NCBI GenBank assembly: GCA_031281385.1
Contig: JAITFL010000039.1
Coordinates: forward strand, 1 to 56,688
Direction: 5' to 3'
Length of the DNA stretch: 56,688 bases
DNA from: Holophagales bacterium
Lineage (GTDB): Bacteria; Acidobacteriota; Holophagae; Holophagales; Holophagaceae
The first letter of the stretch is position 1. Each line of letters starts with the position of its first letter. A model generated the notes under the pieces. It did no database searches. It was not told where the DNA came from and worked only from the letters and a program-made list of their open reading frames with translations. The position numbers and the translations under genes are program-made. Of the stretch, positions 36,361-44,971 are shown piece after piece.

Positions 36361-36611
36361 GACCACGACTCGATTCAGGCGCAACTTCAAAAAGCACGGC
36401 ACGGATTCAGAGCTAATATACGAGTTCATCGAGACCACATTGCCAATGACCAGCCATTGCCGAAGCCGCCCATGATCATGCGCTGAAAGGCAGATGGATT
36501 GGTAACAGGGAATGCCACATCAAGCCAGATCTGCTGCTCATCTACAAAAAACCAGACAAGAAGACATTGATGCTGGCGGGGCTGGGAAGCCATGCACTGA
36601 TGTTTGGCTGA
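36353..36611 (+). pseudogene. Frameshifted YafQ-like mRNA interferase toxin
   Basis: Read in three frames, the 259 bp encode one YafQ-like protein. The first frame gives IETTTRFRRNFKKHGTDSELIYEFIETTL, the second NDQPLP, and the third EAAHDHALKGRWIGNRECHIKPDLLLIYKKP... ending HALMFG. The QPLP...DHxLxGxWxGxRECHIxPDLLLIY pattern is the core of YafQ toxins, which cut mRNA on the ribosome. Frame changes are needed near 36440-36443 and 36460-36462, each consistent with loss of one base. No single frame gives a full protein, so the toxin is likely inactive unless the changes are sequencing errors. It starts at a GTG overlapping the antitoxin end. Confidence 0.75.
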
Positions 36612-36957
36612 AACATCGGATGTGTAAAAATACAATGTGCAAAAGCCTTGTGCAAAATGGTTTACACAAGAAATAGCCTTATGGCTCTAAGAGATTTTTG
36701 CGCGTGTGTAAATGTGTAGTTTTTTTTTGAATAAGAGATAGAGGGAGAGGAAAGGGGGGTAACCCCAGAGCCGGGGTGGTGTTGCGTCACTGACGTGCAT
36801 TGATGGTAAGGGGTGTTTATGGTTGGAAGTTGCCCACGAAAGTTGCCCACGGCCATTATTTTGCCAAAAAACCACGCGGGAAAACCAAAGTTTCCAAGCA
36901 CCTCCAAGGATTTGCCCATTGGAAGGCTCGGAAACGCTGGATTGTCTTTCAAAAATT
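36612..36957. other. 346-bp intergenic region with short direct repeats
   Basis: No gene was found. aagttgcccac occurs twice in close succession (36827-36837 and 36840-36850), and a related aaagttgccca stretch lies near 36018. A polypurine run and a T-run occur near 36712-36760. Confidence 0.4.
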
Positions 36958-37034
<77 letters not shown>

Positions 37035-37068
37035 TAAGGTTACATTTTAAGCGATGTTCGCCCCTGCG

Positions 37069-37560
37069 TCAATATATCGGTTTTTGCAGGCGGGCCAGAA
37101 GTGCTTTCAGGGAGTCGGCTATGCTTTGCAGTTGGGCCTTGGTACCCTCGCCGTATATTTCGGGAAAGTCGAACAGGGGTACAGCCGATGGGTCTTGGGT
37201 TCCATTCGGGTGGTTTTGGATGTGCGCAGTGTCTAGCCTTTGGAGTGCGGGAACCTTGTTTTCCGCTCCATCCGCAATTTCTGCCGTAGCGGCAGTTTCC
37301 GCACCAGCCGCGCCCAATTCTATTGCAGGGCCGCTCGTTGCCACCAGCTCCCTGCAGTCCGCCACGGGAAGCCCGCTCTTTACCCAAAAGGCTATCAAGC
37401 TGAGCTTTGGGAGGTCGTCTCTGTGGTAGTGCCTCTGGTTGCCGATGCTGCGCTTTGGGCGAAGTTCGGGGATCATCTTTTCCCAATAGCGCAACTCCTT
37501 GGGGGAAACGCCCGCCCTCTGGGCGGCCTCGCCGATCTTGAACCAAATGCGCTCTTGCAT
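37069..37560 (-). CDS. MerR family transcriptional regulator
   Basis: 163 residues. The N-terminal winged helix is typical of MerR: FKIGEAAQRAGVSPKELRYWEKMIPELRPKRSIGNQRHYHRDDLPKLSLIAFWVKSGLPVADCRELV, with the HTH, RYWE, and R-Y wing. The rest (about 80-163) is Ala/Glu-rich with a C-terminal helix (KAQLQSIADSLKALLARLQKPI) and no metal-binding Cys, so the effector is not a metal of the MerR type. Such short proteins are often small heterodimerising or phage-type regulators. It begins 8 bp after the end of the sigma-54 activator gene, so they may be co-transcribed. Confidence 0.85.
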   Translation of the reverse strand: MQERIWFKIGEAAQRAGVSPKELRYWEKMIPELRPKRSIGNQRHYHRDDLPKLSLIAFWVKSGLPVADCRELVATSGPAIELGAAGAETAATAEIADGAENKVPALQRLDTAHIQNHPNGTQDPSAVPLFDFPEIYGEGTKAQLQSIADSLKALLARLQKPIY

Positions 37561-37568
37561 GTGCCGTC

Positions 37569-38984
37569 CTAATGCTCGGCAAACGGGCCGCGGCGCTGGT
37601 CTGGCACCACCGGCTCTTCACCCATGCCGATGGCACGCAGCCGCTTGTACAGGCTGGAGCGATCCAGCCCCAGCTTCGCCGCCGCCTTGGCAACGCTGCC
37701 CATCTGGTTGCTGAGCTCCCTTTGGATATATAGTTTCTCGAACCACTCCTTTGCCTCCCTGAGGCTAGAAAATTCTGGAAACACTGGCCAGCCGGATTCC
37801 AACAAGGGATGCGTCACTAGTGGGCCTAGGTCTTTGGCCGAAATATCCACTCCCCTGCCCATGATCAGTGCCCTTTCCATCATATTTTTTAGCTCGCGCA
37901 CATTCCCCGGCCAGTCGTGGTCGAGAAGAACTTGCTTGGCCTCTTCAGAAAGCTTTTTTATCGGCTTCCTGTATCGCTTGGCGATTCTAGACAAGAAGCC
38001 TTCGGCCAGCAAGATGATTTCTTCTCTGCGCTCCCTGAGCGGGGGGACTTTCAGCAGCACGACCGCAAGCCTGAAGTATAGATCCTCCCTGAACCTGCCC
38101 GCCTTGATTTCTTCGGTCAGGTCTTTGTTTGTAGCGGCTATGACTCTTGCGTCAGCGTCAATGGCGCGACCCCCACCGATTGGCTCCACTCGGCCCTCTT
38201 GCAGAGTACGGAGAACTTTGGCTTGGGTCTTGAGAGACATGTCCCCCACTTCGTCCAAGAACAAAGTGCCCCCATCCGCCTCGCGGAATTTGCCTTTTTG
38301 ATCCCTGATGGCACCGGTGAAGGCCCCCTTGGTGTGGCCAAACAATTCCGATTCTATTAGCTCTTCCGGAATGGCGGCGCAATTCACTTCGATGAATGCG
38401 GCACCGCGCCTTTTGCTTTGTGCGTGTATCAGTTTTGCAACTTCCTCTTTGCCTGCTCCATTTTCGCCCGTCAGCAGCACCCTCCCATCGGTCGGGGCCA
38501 CCAAGGCTATGTCGGCAAGTAGGGCTTTCATGGCCTGGCTTTCGGCCATGAAGAAGTGGTCGCCGGCAATGGCCTCTTGCAGCCTAATGTTTTCAGCCTC
38601 AAGGGTGCGCTGGCGCAGGGCGTTGCCTATGACAAGCAACAGCCTGTCTAGATCAATCGGCTTTTCTATGAAATCGAAGGCCCCCAGCTTTGTCGCACGA
38701 AGGGCTGTATTGATGTTCCCATGGCCGCTTATCATGACGACTGGCATGTTTGGCAGTTTCGCTTTGCACCTGCCCAAGACTTCCAGTCCGTCAATGCCCG
38801 GCAGCCCGACGTCAAGGAGCATTAGACTAACATCATCGGAGTCCGCGTGTTCCAGCAGCTCCAAGGCGCGCTCCCCGCTCTCGGCCTTCAGCACGGCAAA
38901 GCCTTCGTCAACGAGAGATTCGCCGAGGCTGCGGCGAATGCCGGGCTCATCGTCCACGACGAGGATGGTGCAGGCGGGTTTCAT
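37569..38984 (-). CDS. NtrC-family sigma-54-dependent response regulator
   Basis: 471 residues. The receiver domain (1-125) has acidic VVDDE, phospho-acceptor Asp58 (LMLLDVGLPG) and IEKPID with Lys. The AAA+ domain has Walker A GENGAGKEE, the sigma-54 contact loop ELFGHTKGAFTGA, Walker B GGTLFLDEVGDM, and the arginine-containing RFREDLYFRLAV. A Fis-type HTH closes it (QMGSVAKAAAKLGLDRSSLYKRLRAIGM). It would activate sigma-54 promoters when phosphorylated. No histidine kinase gene is adjacent, so its partner is elsewhere. The start ATG at 38984 fits the domain; the longer frame adds six residues. A candidate target is the pilin promoter at 52.87 kb. Confidence 0.94.
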   Translation of the reverse strand: MKPACTILVVDDEPGIRRSLGESLVDEGFAVLKAESGERALELLEHADSDDVSLMLLDVGLPGIDGLEVLGRCKAKLPNMPVVMISGHGNINTALRATKLGAFDFIEKPIDLDRLLLVIGNALRQRTLEAENIRLQEAIAGDHFFMAESQAMKALLADIALVAPTDGRVLLTGENGAGKEEVAKLIHAQSKRRGAAFIEVNCAAIPEELIESELFGHTKGAFTGAIRDQKGKFREADGGTLFLDEVGDMSLKTQAKVLRTLQEGRVEPIGGGRAIDADARVIAATNKDLTEEIKAGRFREDLYFRLAVVLLKVPPLRERREEIILLAEGFLSRIAKRYRKPIKKLSEEAKQVLLDHDWPGNVRELKNMMERALIMGRGVDISAKDLGPLVTHPLLESGWPVFPEFSSLREAKEWFEKLYIQRELSNQMGSVAKAAAKLGLDRSSLYKRLRAIGMGEEPVVPDQRRGPFAEH

Positions 38985-39002
38985 GGACAAATTATATATC
39001 AA

Positions 39003-39046
39003 TCTATAGAGCTTCTTGCAAAACTCGGCGACACATTTGCTCCCGA
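39003..39046. repeat. Second copy of a dispersed 44-base repeat
   Basis: Its reverse complement matches 16302-16345 with a 22-base identical core (39009-39030 against 16317-16338) and scattered differences on both sides. It lies between the sigma-54 activator gene and the zinc-ribbon gene. Confidence 0.6.
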
Positions 39047-39086
39047 CTTCCCGCTGTCTCTGACTGGTTTCGTAACTTGCTTGTTT

Positions 39087-39812
39087 TTAGTGGCGCAGCA
39101 GGCCAGGCACCCGCTCCCTAACCTCTTGCCCGGTGAGGATTTCCGCCAGCGTTGCATGGGACGAAGTGAGCACCATGCAGAGAAAGGAAAGGGGGACCAA
39201 GGCGACGGACAGCAGCATGAATACGCTAAAGAAAAGGCGCTTTTCGGGCTGGGCGTCCGCGATGCCAAGGCCGACCATCAGCATCGCCACAGAGCTTCCA
39301 GACAGCAAAATCGGCAGCGCGAAATAGGCCCACGACACCAAGAAATGCACCAAGCCCAAAAAATGCCAAAAAGAAGAATATGCTTGCGATACCGGCATCT
39401 TTAGCTGCCAAGAGGCCACAAAAACCATCAGGCCATTGATTGCCAGCAAGATCAATGCTTCCAGTATTTCCATACGGGCAAGCTGCCAGAACGTGCTTTG
39501 GCTGCCGATGTGGTGATGAGTCGGTGCTTTTCCAACCAAACGCAAATCATCATTGTTCGCAGTGCTACCCTGCGAGCCTGTTTCTTCGTATTGCCGACCA
39601 TCGGCCGGGGCCGGCGTATTTTGAGCGGGTGCTTGCTGGGTCGCGCTCTTGGGAGTTTTTTGCCGCGCCGCCTCTTTGTTTTTGGAAGTCTGAAACAACA
39701 GGGGCTTCTTCAAAGGCTCGCGTGACAGGGGAATCCCGCAGACAGGGCACTCTGTCGTCATGGCGCTCAACTTGTGGTGGCAGCTTGGGCAAAGCGTGTG
39801 GCGATCCGACAT
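39087..39812 (-). CDS. Zinc-ribbon membrane protein
   Basis: 241 residues. The first 30 have two CxxC pairs (CPSCHHKLSAMTTECPVCG), a zinc ribbon. A Pro/Gln/Ala-rich linker follows to about 95, and then four membrane helices (ILEALILLAINGLMVFVASW, FWHFLGLVHFLVSWAYFALPILLSG, VAMLMVGLGIADAQ, FSVFMLLSVALVPLSFLCMVL). The helix region resembles RDD-type membrane domains, but the RDD residues are not clear. It begins 3 bp after the TPR gene and is probably part of the same operon with the FHA gene. Function unknown. Confidence 0.6.
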   Translation of the reverse strand: MSDRHTLCPSCHHKLSAMTTECPVCGIPLSREPLKKPLLFQTSKNKEAARQKTPKSATQQAPAQNTPAPADGRQYEETGSQGSTANNDDLRLVGKAPTHHHIGSQSTFWQLARMEILEALILLAINGLMVFVASWQLKMPVSQAYSSFWHFLGLVHFLVSWAYFALPILLSGSSVAMLMVGLGIADAQPEKRLFFSVFMLLSVALVPLSFLCMVLTSSHATLAEILTGQEVRERVPGLLRH

Positions 39813-39815
39813 AGG

Positions 39816-41558
39816 CTACCCCAACATCTCGGCCCAGCGGGCATGGTCTTCTTTTGTCAAGGATTGTATGCTCTCCAAAAATTTTATCCTCGCCTGCCAT
39901 GAGGGATCTCTTGGATACAGCGCTGCGCCCATCTGCAGCCTAGCGCGGGCTTTTCCCCATTGGCCGTTCGCAACCAAATGCCTAGCTTGCATCAGGCACA
40001 CCCTCGCAAGGTTTTCGCGCGCCCTTGTGTTGTTTGGGCTTTGCATCAGCATGGATTTCAAAAGCGCTTCCGCGTCGTCGAGTGCCCCATCGGAGAGAAG
40101 ACGGTTAAGGTCGCCATCCGCCTTGGCCTTTGGAGCAACGGCCATTGCCTGCTTAGCCTGCTCCAGCATTTTTGCAGGGCTCGTGTCATTTGGGTAGCGA
40201 TTGACCAGTTCCTGCACAAACAGGTAGGCCATCAGCGGGTCGCTGGACATGGCAGACCTTGCCTCTGATTTAAGCTCATCGGCTGATTGGCTTAGGCTCA
40301 CGTCCTTGACGGATCGTCTGGCCGCTTTAATTGCTTCGCCCACTATGGCCGCTTGCGTGGCCCTCAACAGCGCGTCCCTTCTTGCCCACAGGGCCCACGC
40401 CGTCGCCCCGGCAACCACAAAGATCAGAATACTGGCAACCTTGACCGCCGTGGGCGTGAACAATCTAGACAAAAAAGGCACCCCGTGCAGTTTTTGGGGC
40501 AGGTCAGGGCCTTGCCTGGTTTTTGCCTGGTTTTCGATGATAATCGCCGGCATTTTTGTGGGTGCGCCTTCTCTAGGAGTGGTGGCAGGCCCCAGTGGGC
40601 GTTTCGCTCTTGATGGGGGCTCAGGTTCCGGGGGGTTGCCAAAGTCAGCTTCCCCTGCTGCTTGGACATCTGCCTCTATACTGTTTGCATCAACGGCAAT
40701 TGCGAGAGGGGTGCTTTGCGGGGCGATTTCAGATGCATCCGCCAGCTCAACCGCTCCGCCCTGCCGTCCGAGTTCGGGCATCTCTGGCCCTCCCAAAGTA
40801 TCTCTTTTTTTGGGGCTGATTCCCACGGGCGACGGCTGACGCCTGCCATCCAAGTCTTCCCAAGCCATAGCCAAATAGCCCTTGACCAAGGTGCTGCTTG
40901 GATCCATTGATAGCGCGGATTCCCAAGCGGCGATTGCTTCAACTATTTTGCCCATTTTGTATAGCTGCGAGCCTTTCTCAATTTGGGCTGCAATGCCCTC
41001 TGGCGGCCTTTTATTGCCTACCGCGCCACTCGAAGCCTCGTCTTGGCCCTTGGCTGACTGTAACTGCGCGGCCGTTTCGCCGATGACACTCCCCTCTAGT
41101 TCGCTGGGCTGCCTTTTGCTGGGCGGGCCTTGCACGGCTCCCATTGTTTCGGGGATGGGCAGTCCAAGTTCTTTGCGGACGCCGCGGGCGTAGCTTAAGG
41201 CCAAGTTGTTGCCGGGATCAATTTCCAAAGCCTTTTCCCATGCCACCAGCGCTTCTTGCAGCGAGCCTTGGTCGTAGTGTGCGCGGCCCTGTTTTATTAA
41301 AAGCTCTGCCGGGTTCCGGCTGTTTGTTGCGGCGGATTCAGGCTCCACCAAGGACACTTCTGGCTTAGGTTCTTCGGTGGTGGCCTTGGACAAAGCATCT
41401 CTGACCTTTAGCAGTCCGGCCTTTGCTTCTTCGTTAGATGGGTGAATTTTTAGTATGGCCTGCCAAATCTGCCCCGCTTTGACAACCTCGCCCGCGCCAA
41501 ATAAAAGCGACGCATGCTGCAAGTGTTCGGCTATTGTTTTCTTTGCCGCTGTGGCCAC
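39816..41558 (-). CDS. TPR-repeat membrane protein, cytoplasmic and extracytoplasmic repeat halves
   Basis: 580 residues from a GTG at 41558, two bases past the FHA stop. The N-terminal half has three to four TPR-type units (HASLLFGAGEVVKAGQIWQAILKIHPSNEEAKAGLLKVRD; GRAHYDQGSLQEALVAWEKALEIDPGNNLALSYARG; GSQLYKMGKIVEAIAAWESALSMDPSSTLVKGYLAMAW), each broken by low-complexity linkers. A single membrane helix follows at about residue 385 (VKVASILIFVVAGATAWALWA), then a second TPR block in which MAVAPKAKADGDLNRLLSDGALDDAEALLKSMLMQSPNNTRARENLARVCLMQARHLVANGQWGKARARLQ is typical. The protein may be a scaffold for signalling read out by the FHA protein. Confidence 0.7.
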   Translation of the reverse strand: MATAAKKTIAEHLQHASLLFGAGEVVKAGQIWQAILKIHPSNEEAKAGLLKVRDALSKATTEEPKPEVSLVEPESAATNSRNPAELLIKQGRAHYDQGSLQEALVAWEKALEIDPGNNLALSYARGVRKELGLPIPETMGAVQGPPSKRQPSELEGSVIGETAAQLQSAKGQDEASSGAVGNKRPPEGIAAQIEKGSQLYKMGKIVEAIAAWESALSMDPSSTLVKGYLAMAWEDLDGRRQPSPVGISPKKRDTLGGPEMPELGRQGGAVELADASEIAPQSTPLAIAVDANSIEADVQAAGEADFGNPPEPEPPSRAKRPLGPATTPREGAPTKMPAIIIENQAKTRQGPDLPQKLHGVPFLSRLFTPTAVKVASILIFVVAGATAWALWARRDALLRATQAAIVGEAIKAARRSVKDVSLSQSADELKSEARSAMSSDPLMAYLFVQELVNRYPNDTSPAKMLEQAKQAMAVAPKAKADGDLNRLLSDGALDDAEALLKSMLMQSPNNTRARENLARVCLMQARHLVANGQWGKARARLQMGAALYPRDPSWQARIKFLESIQSLTKEDHARWAEMLG

Positions 41559-41560
41559 GA

Positions 41561-42124
41561 CTAATCCTTGTCTATCAATATCATAAACGTACTCTTGCCG
41601 CATGTGAACTCTTGACGGTCGCAGAGCTGGGCCGTAGAAGCAATGGGGAGTCCGTCAACCATTGTCCCATTGGTCGAGCCCAAATCGGTGATCCATACCG
41701 TTCCATCATTCGTTATCTCTATCATCGCGTGCCTTCTGGATGTTTCGGGATCCATAGTCATGATGTCTCCCTCGTCCCTTCCTATGACAGTCCGAGAATT
41801 TGTCAGCACTACGACAGACGAAGACTTGGGGCCGGTAAGAAAAGTCAAGGATGCCCCCCTTTTTTTTTGGAAGCTTGCGCCAAATGGTGTGCCGCCAAAA
41901 AAATCTGTTTCATCGTCGGCTTTCCAAGAGTGGCCGGCAGGCCCCTCGATGAGCGGTCGGGGAGTTGCGTTTCCCGTCTCCTCGCCAGTGGGGTTTCCGA
42001 AAGGGCTGTCCACGTCAAAAACGGCGCTGCACGCGGTGCATTGAAAGCGTTTGGACGGCGCACCCTTGAAGCGCGACTCGTCATATTGAAAGCGGGATGA
42101 GCAAATAGGGCATGTGACGATCAT
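41561..42124 (-). CDS. MJ0042 zinc-ribbon and FHA domain protein
   Basis: 187 residues; the start at 42124 is set by overlap with the small upstream gene. The first 35 residues, MIVTCPICSSRFQYDESRFKG... FQCTACSAVFDV, are an MJ0042-type zinc ribbon with two CxxC pairs. After a linker the forkhead-associated domain runs from about 90 to 185: TNSRTVIGRDEGDIMTMDPETSRRHAMIEI carries the GR...SRRH phospho-threonine-binding signature and GSTNGTMVDG the second. FHA domains recognise phospho-Thr, so a Ser/Thr kinase should exist elsewhere. It lies in a tight series with the TPR and small genes and is the readable signalling element of this operon. Confidence 0.86.
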   Translation of the reverse strand: MIVTCPICSSRFQYDESRFKGAPSKRFQCTACSAVFDVDSPFGNPTGEETGNATPRPLIEGPAGHSWKADDETDFFGGTPFGASFQKKRGASLTFLTGPKSSSVVVLTNSRTVIGRDEGDIMTMDPETSRRHAMIEITNDGTVWITDLGSTNGTMVDGLPIASTAQLCDRQEFTCGKSTFMILIDKD

Positions 42125-42264
42125 GGATACTCCGGCTTGGAAAACCCGCAGCGGTGCAGCGGCTTGCCAGTGCATGATTCTGCTGTGTCCAGCGCGGCAA
42201 CGGCTTCTGGCCAGTCTTTTGCGCTGGACAGTTTTCTATCTATGCGCCCTTGTCCCCTAGTCAC
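42121..42264 (-). CDS. Small protein overlapping both neighbours (47 residues)
   Basis: A GTG at 42264 overlaps the lolA stop by 4 bp, and the frame's TGA overlaps the FHA start by 4 bp, so the frame fills exactly the space between two genes. The product begins MTRGQGRIDRKLSSAKDWPEAVAALDTAE and ends with SCTGKPLHRCGFSKPEYP, with two Cys and one His that might form a metal site. I know of no family. The paired overlaps are the main evidence that this is a true gene and not chance. Confidence 0.5.
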   Translation of the reverse strand: MTRGQGRIDRKLSSAKDWPEAVAALDTAESCTGKPLHRCGFSKPEYP

Positions 42265-42980
42265 TTTCGGCCCTGCTCCTTTCTGGTCTTGAAGAAGCTG
42301 AATTCCGATTTAACCGCTGTCCCTGCGGGAACAGAGAAATTTGCCACCGATGCCGGTATCGCACGGTTTATTGTGGGCTGGCCGAGCTCGACCAGCCAAG
42401 CGTCCCCGCCCCTCTCGACCCAATTGACCTTTTTGGGCAAATAAGTTTCGCGGTCAATCCACACATGTATGACCTCGATGAGTTTTTTGAACGACAGGCT
42501 TCTGGGTTTGAGTGTCACCAGCAGCGTTCCCGAAAGGTCTTTTGGCTCTGATGCCTCCATCTTAAAAAAGTCCGAAAAATACGAAAGTTTTCGGCCAAGG
42601 GCGAGGGCCTTCCTGTTTGGGCTCTTGACAAGGCGCGTTTTCATAGTTTCGGCCCTCTTCTCGGCGGGGCTGTACGAAATGACCGTCTTGGGCGCGATGT
42701 GGATCACTAGGCTATCTGGTGGCGAAAAAGTAAAATTGGCGTATTCAGAACCCGACAAGTAAAACGTGCCTTTTGATGTGACTGGCGACTTGAGCATGGC
42801 CCGCGTTATTGACAGCGTAAATGGGGCCTGTAATGTTTCCACCTTAGCCTGCATCGCATCGAATTTCTCAACGATTGATTTGATGCTGGGTGCATCCCCG
42901 GCTGGGCAAGTAGCGCAAGCCATCGCGCACCACGCCAATATGGTCAGCAGGCGCAAGGGGTGTGTCGAAAAAATGGTCAT
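42261..42980 (-). CDS. LolA-like outer-membrane lipoprotein carrier
   Basis: 239 residues from the ATG at 42980 (GAGG site). A signal peptide (LRLLTILAWCAMACATCPAG) is present. The mature part has the LolA-type half-barrel: IVEKFDAMQAKVETLQAPFTLSI, a strand-rich middle (GTFYLSGSEYANFTFSPPDSLVIHIAPKTVISYSPAEKRAET), and SFKKLIEVIHVWIDRETYLPKKVNWVERGGD, with the D-ETYLP-KV pattern typical of LolA/DUF4292-like proteins. LolA carries lipoproteins across the periplasm to the outer membrane. Here it precedes an FHA signalling gene instead of a lolB or replication-related gene, so it may be a specialised paralogue. Confidence 0.75.
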   Translation of the reverse strand: MTIFSTHPLRLLTILAWCAMACATCPAGDAPSIKSIVEKFDAMQAKVETLQAPFTLSITRAMLKSPVTSKGTFYLSGSEYANFTFSPPDSLVIHIAPKTVISYSPAEKRAETMKTRLVKSPNRKALALGRKLSYFSDFFKMEASEPKDLSGTLLVTLKPRSLSFKKLIEVIHVWIDRETYLPKKVNWVERGGDAWLVELGQPTINRAIPASVANFSVPAGTAVKSEFSFFKTRKEQGRK

Positions 42981-43089
42981 GGCAAATCGTTCCTCAAGTT
43001 TGCTGCCCATTGGTTGCTGTGACGCAGGTTTGCAGTTTCACAGTATCCGCCTTAGTTTGTGTCATGGCTGAAACCTAGCCCACGCAAGC

Positions 43090-44184
43090 TTACATGGCTT
43101 TGTGCCATGCTGCCCCCCACGGGGCCTGCACTATGTCCTGCCCAATCTGGAACCCAACGCCAAAGTGGTTGGATTTTCCAGTTATCCAAGCGTTCAAGCC
43201 AAACCGGGCAGTGCTTTGGCCGTCCATGGTCTTCCTCTCTGCCCCAAGCGCAAAAGTGAGCGTCGAATTGGCTTTGACCTTGAGGGACGCCAGAGCCGTC
43301 TTTTGCATAACGGGGTAGGGCATCCTCATGGCCTCGTTGATGTCCGATTCAATGGCCAGCTTTGCCAACGACCCAATGTCAATTTGGACGCCCGCCCTCA
43401 ATTGCGGCTTTTCTTCGACGTCCCATAGACGCTTTGTCGCCAGCCGGTCGGTCTGCAGCGCGAGCCTGATGCTACCGGCTATCTCCACTCCAGTGACGGC
43501 GTCCAGCCCGTATGAAACGCACTTTTTGGTGGCGTCTTTGAAATCCAATAACTGCTTGGCACAGCCGATATATGAATTGTCCGGCAGCAGGGCCCCCATC
43601 TCCCGAAATGCGCTGCCAAAGCTCCAGCGCTCGACGCGAAACGTGCCCCCATAGAAAAAAATGCTGTTCTTGGTGGAACTAAAATATGAGGCCGAAAGCC
43701 TGTCAACCACCGCCCTTCGCACATCGAATCCAAAAATATGGCTGTCAATGTCTGCCGCTTCCGCCCATAGCGATGTCATTTCTTCCCTAGTCAGCTCCAG
43801 CGATGAATTTTGGTCGTGCAGGGCCATGCCATAGACACGGGAGCGCATCCCCCATTTGGATTCCTTTAGCTCACTGATGGCGTCCATGAATGCGTCAATG
43901 GATTCCTTGAACGCGTCGGGATCGCTGAATGCGTTGGGGTTGATGCTTGCAAGGGTGTCGAGGCTGGACAAAAACTTGCCCGCCCCTTGGTCGCCATTGG
44001 TAAAGCCTGCGGAAAAATACCCGTGCGCAGATGCCTGAAATGGGCGATCCGATTGGGCCAACAAACCAGAGAACAGCTTGGAGCCGCCAAACGCCGGGCC
44101 GTCCATGAAGGGCGGCAACTGCGCGGCCAGCGGAGCCGCGAACAAACAAACAAGAATTGTGGTAAGGCGAATCAGTTTTGCCAT
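43090..44184 (-). CDS. Exported protein, probably an outer-membrane beta-barrel
   Basis: 364 residues from the ATG at 44184. A signal peptide (IRLTTILVCLFAAPLAA) is followed by a region of aromatic and Gly-rich alternating strands (PFQASAHGYFSAGFTNG, KNSIFFYGGTFRVERWSFG, TLTFALGAERKTMDGQSTARFGLNAWITGKSNHFGVGFQIGQD). This suits an outer-membrane barrel of the TraF_2 or FadL-like sort, but no strict signature is seen. It lies 109 bp upstream of the LolA gene on the same strand and could start that series. Confidence 0.55.
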   Translation of the reverse strand: MAKLIRLTTILVCLFAAPLAAQLPPFMDGPAFGGSKLFSGLLAQSDRPFQASAHGYFSAGFTNGDQGAGKFLSSLDTLASINPNAFSDPDAFKESIDAFMDAISELKESKWGMRSRVYGMALHDQNSSLELTREEMTSLWAEAADIDSHIFGFDVRRAVVDRLSASYFSSTKNSIFFYGGTFRVERWSFGSAFREMGALLPDNSYIGCAKQLLDFKDATKKCVSYGLDAVTGVEIAGSIRLALQTDRLATKRLWDVEEKPQLRAGVQIDIGSLAKLAIESDINEAMRMPYPVMQKTALASLKVKANSTLTFALGAERKTMDGQSTARFGLNAWITGKSNHFGVGFQIGQDIVQAPWGAAWHKAM

Positions 44185-44362
44185 TTGCTTAGTATAGCCA
44201 ATTAATGCCAAGCATTGTTAAGGTAAAACGCATAATGCGGCTGGCCACTCTATGGGTTGGCGAGAACCCTTCCGAATGTTCATTGGGTGGAAGAAGCGGG
44301 CGCGACTTTGAAACACACTGATTCGTTTGACCGTAGGCGGGAATAGGGGTTTGAAATTGCCT

Positions 44363-44971
44363 CTAATGCTTGTTTTTAATTGCCGCACTATATATCAGCA
44401 GAACGGCACCTATTACAAGTAAAGCCAAACCCCATTGAGGGTTTACCATCACTGTTTTTAGTTTGTTAGACGCTTGATTCAGCCTAATAAAGCTATAAAG
44501 CACAAAAAATAGACTTGTTATTCCAGTAAACCATAAACCTTCGTATTTTTTCAGCAAAGTCAAAACAAAAGATATTACGGCTAAAAGCAAAATAACTGTG
44601 CCAAATCGCATAGAATCAGCGTCTTTCGTGATAGTTATACCAAAAGAATTAATATTCCCTACAATGGGTACTGCAAATATCGGAGCAAAAATTCCAACAA
44701 AAAGTATCGCTGAGCCAATTAACCCAAGCAGATGTTTGTTTTTATTTATGTCGGCATTTTTATTAAATAATTGCTCATTTTTATTCATGCCGACATTTTC
44801 ATTAGGTAGTTGCTCATTTTTATTCATGTCAATATTCTCATCAGGTAGTTGCAAGGCCTTGTCTTTGTCAGTTTTATTCAGTTTCTCTTGTCGCTTCTCT
44901 ATCATCCCGGACTTAATCATCCACATGATGACCATGATCGTAATGATGATTCCTATGGCTACATCGCTCAT
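44363..44971 (-). CDS. Multi-helix membrane protein with a triple 15-residue repeat
   Basis: 202 residues. A membrane helix at the start (VAIGIIITIMVIMWMI) is followed by a charged segment containing three tandem copies of LPxENxxMNKNEQ (LPDENIDMNKNEQ, LPNENVGMNKNEQ, LFNKNADINKNKH) at residues about 42-80. Four more helices follow (LLGLIGSAILFVGIFAPIFAVPIVG, TVILLLAVISFVLTLLKKYE, WFTGITSLFFVLYSFIRL, LALLVIGAVLLIYSAAI). It is far more AT-rich than its neighbours, which suggests transfer. Its start overlaps the stop of the 53-residue gene by 4 bp. Function unknown. Confidence 0.65.
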   Translation of the reverse strand: MSDVAIGIIITIMVIMWMIKSGMIEKRQEKLNKTDKDKALQLPDENIDMNKNEQLPNENVGMNKNEQLFNKNADINKNKHLLGLIGSAILFVGIFAPIFAVPIVGNINSFGITITKDADSMRFGTVILLLAVISFVLTLLKKYEGLWFTGITSLFFVLYSFIRLNQASNKLKTVMVNPQWGLALLVIGAVLLIYSAAIKNKH

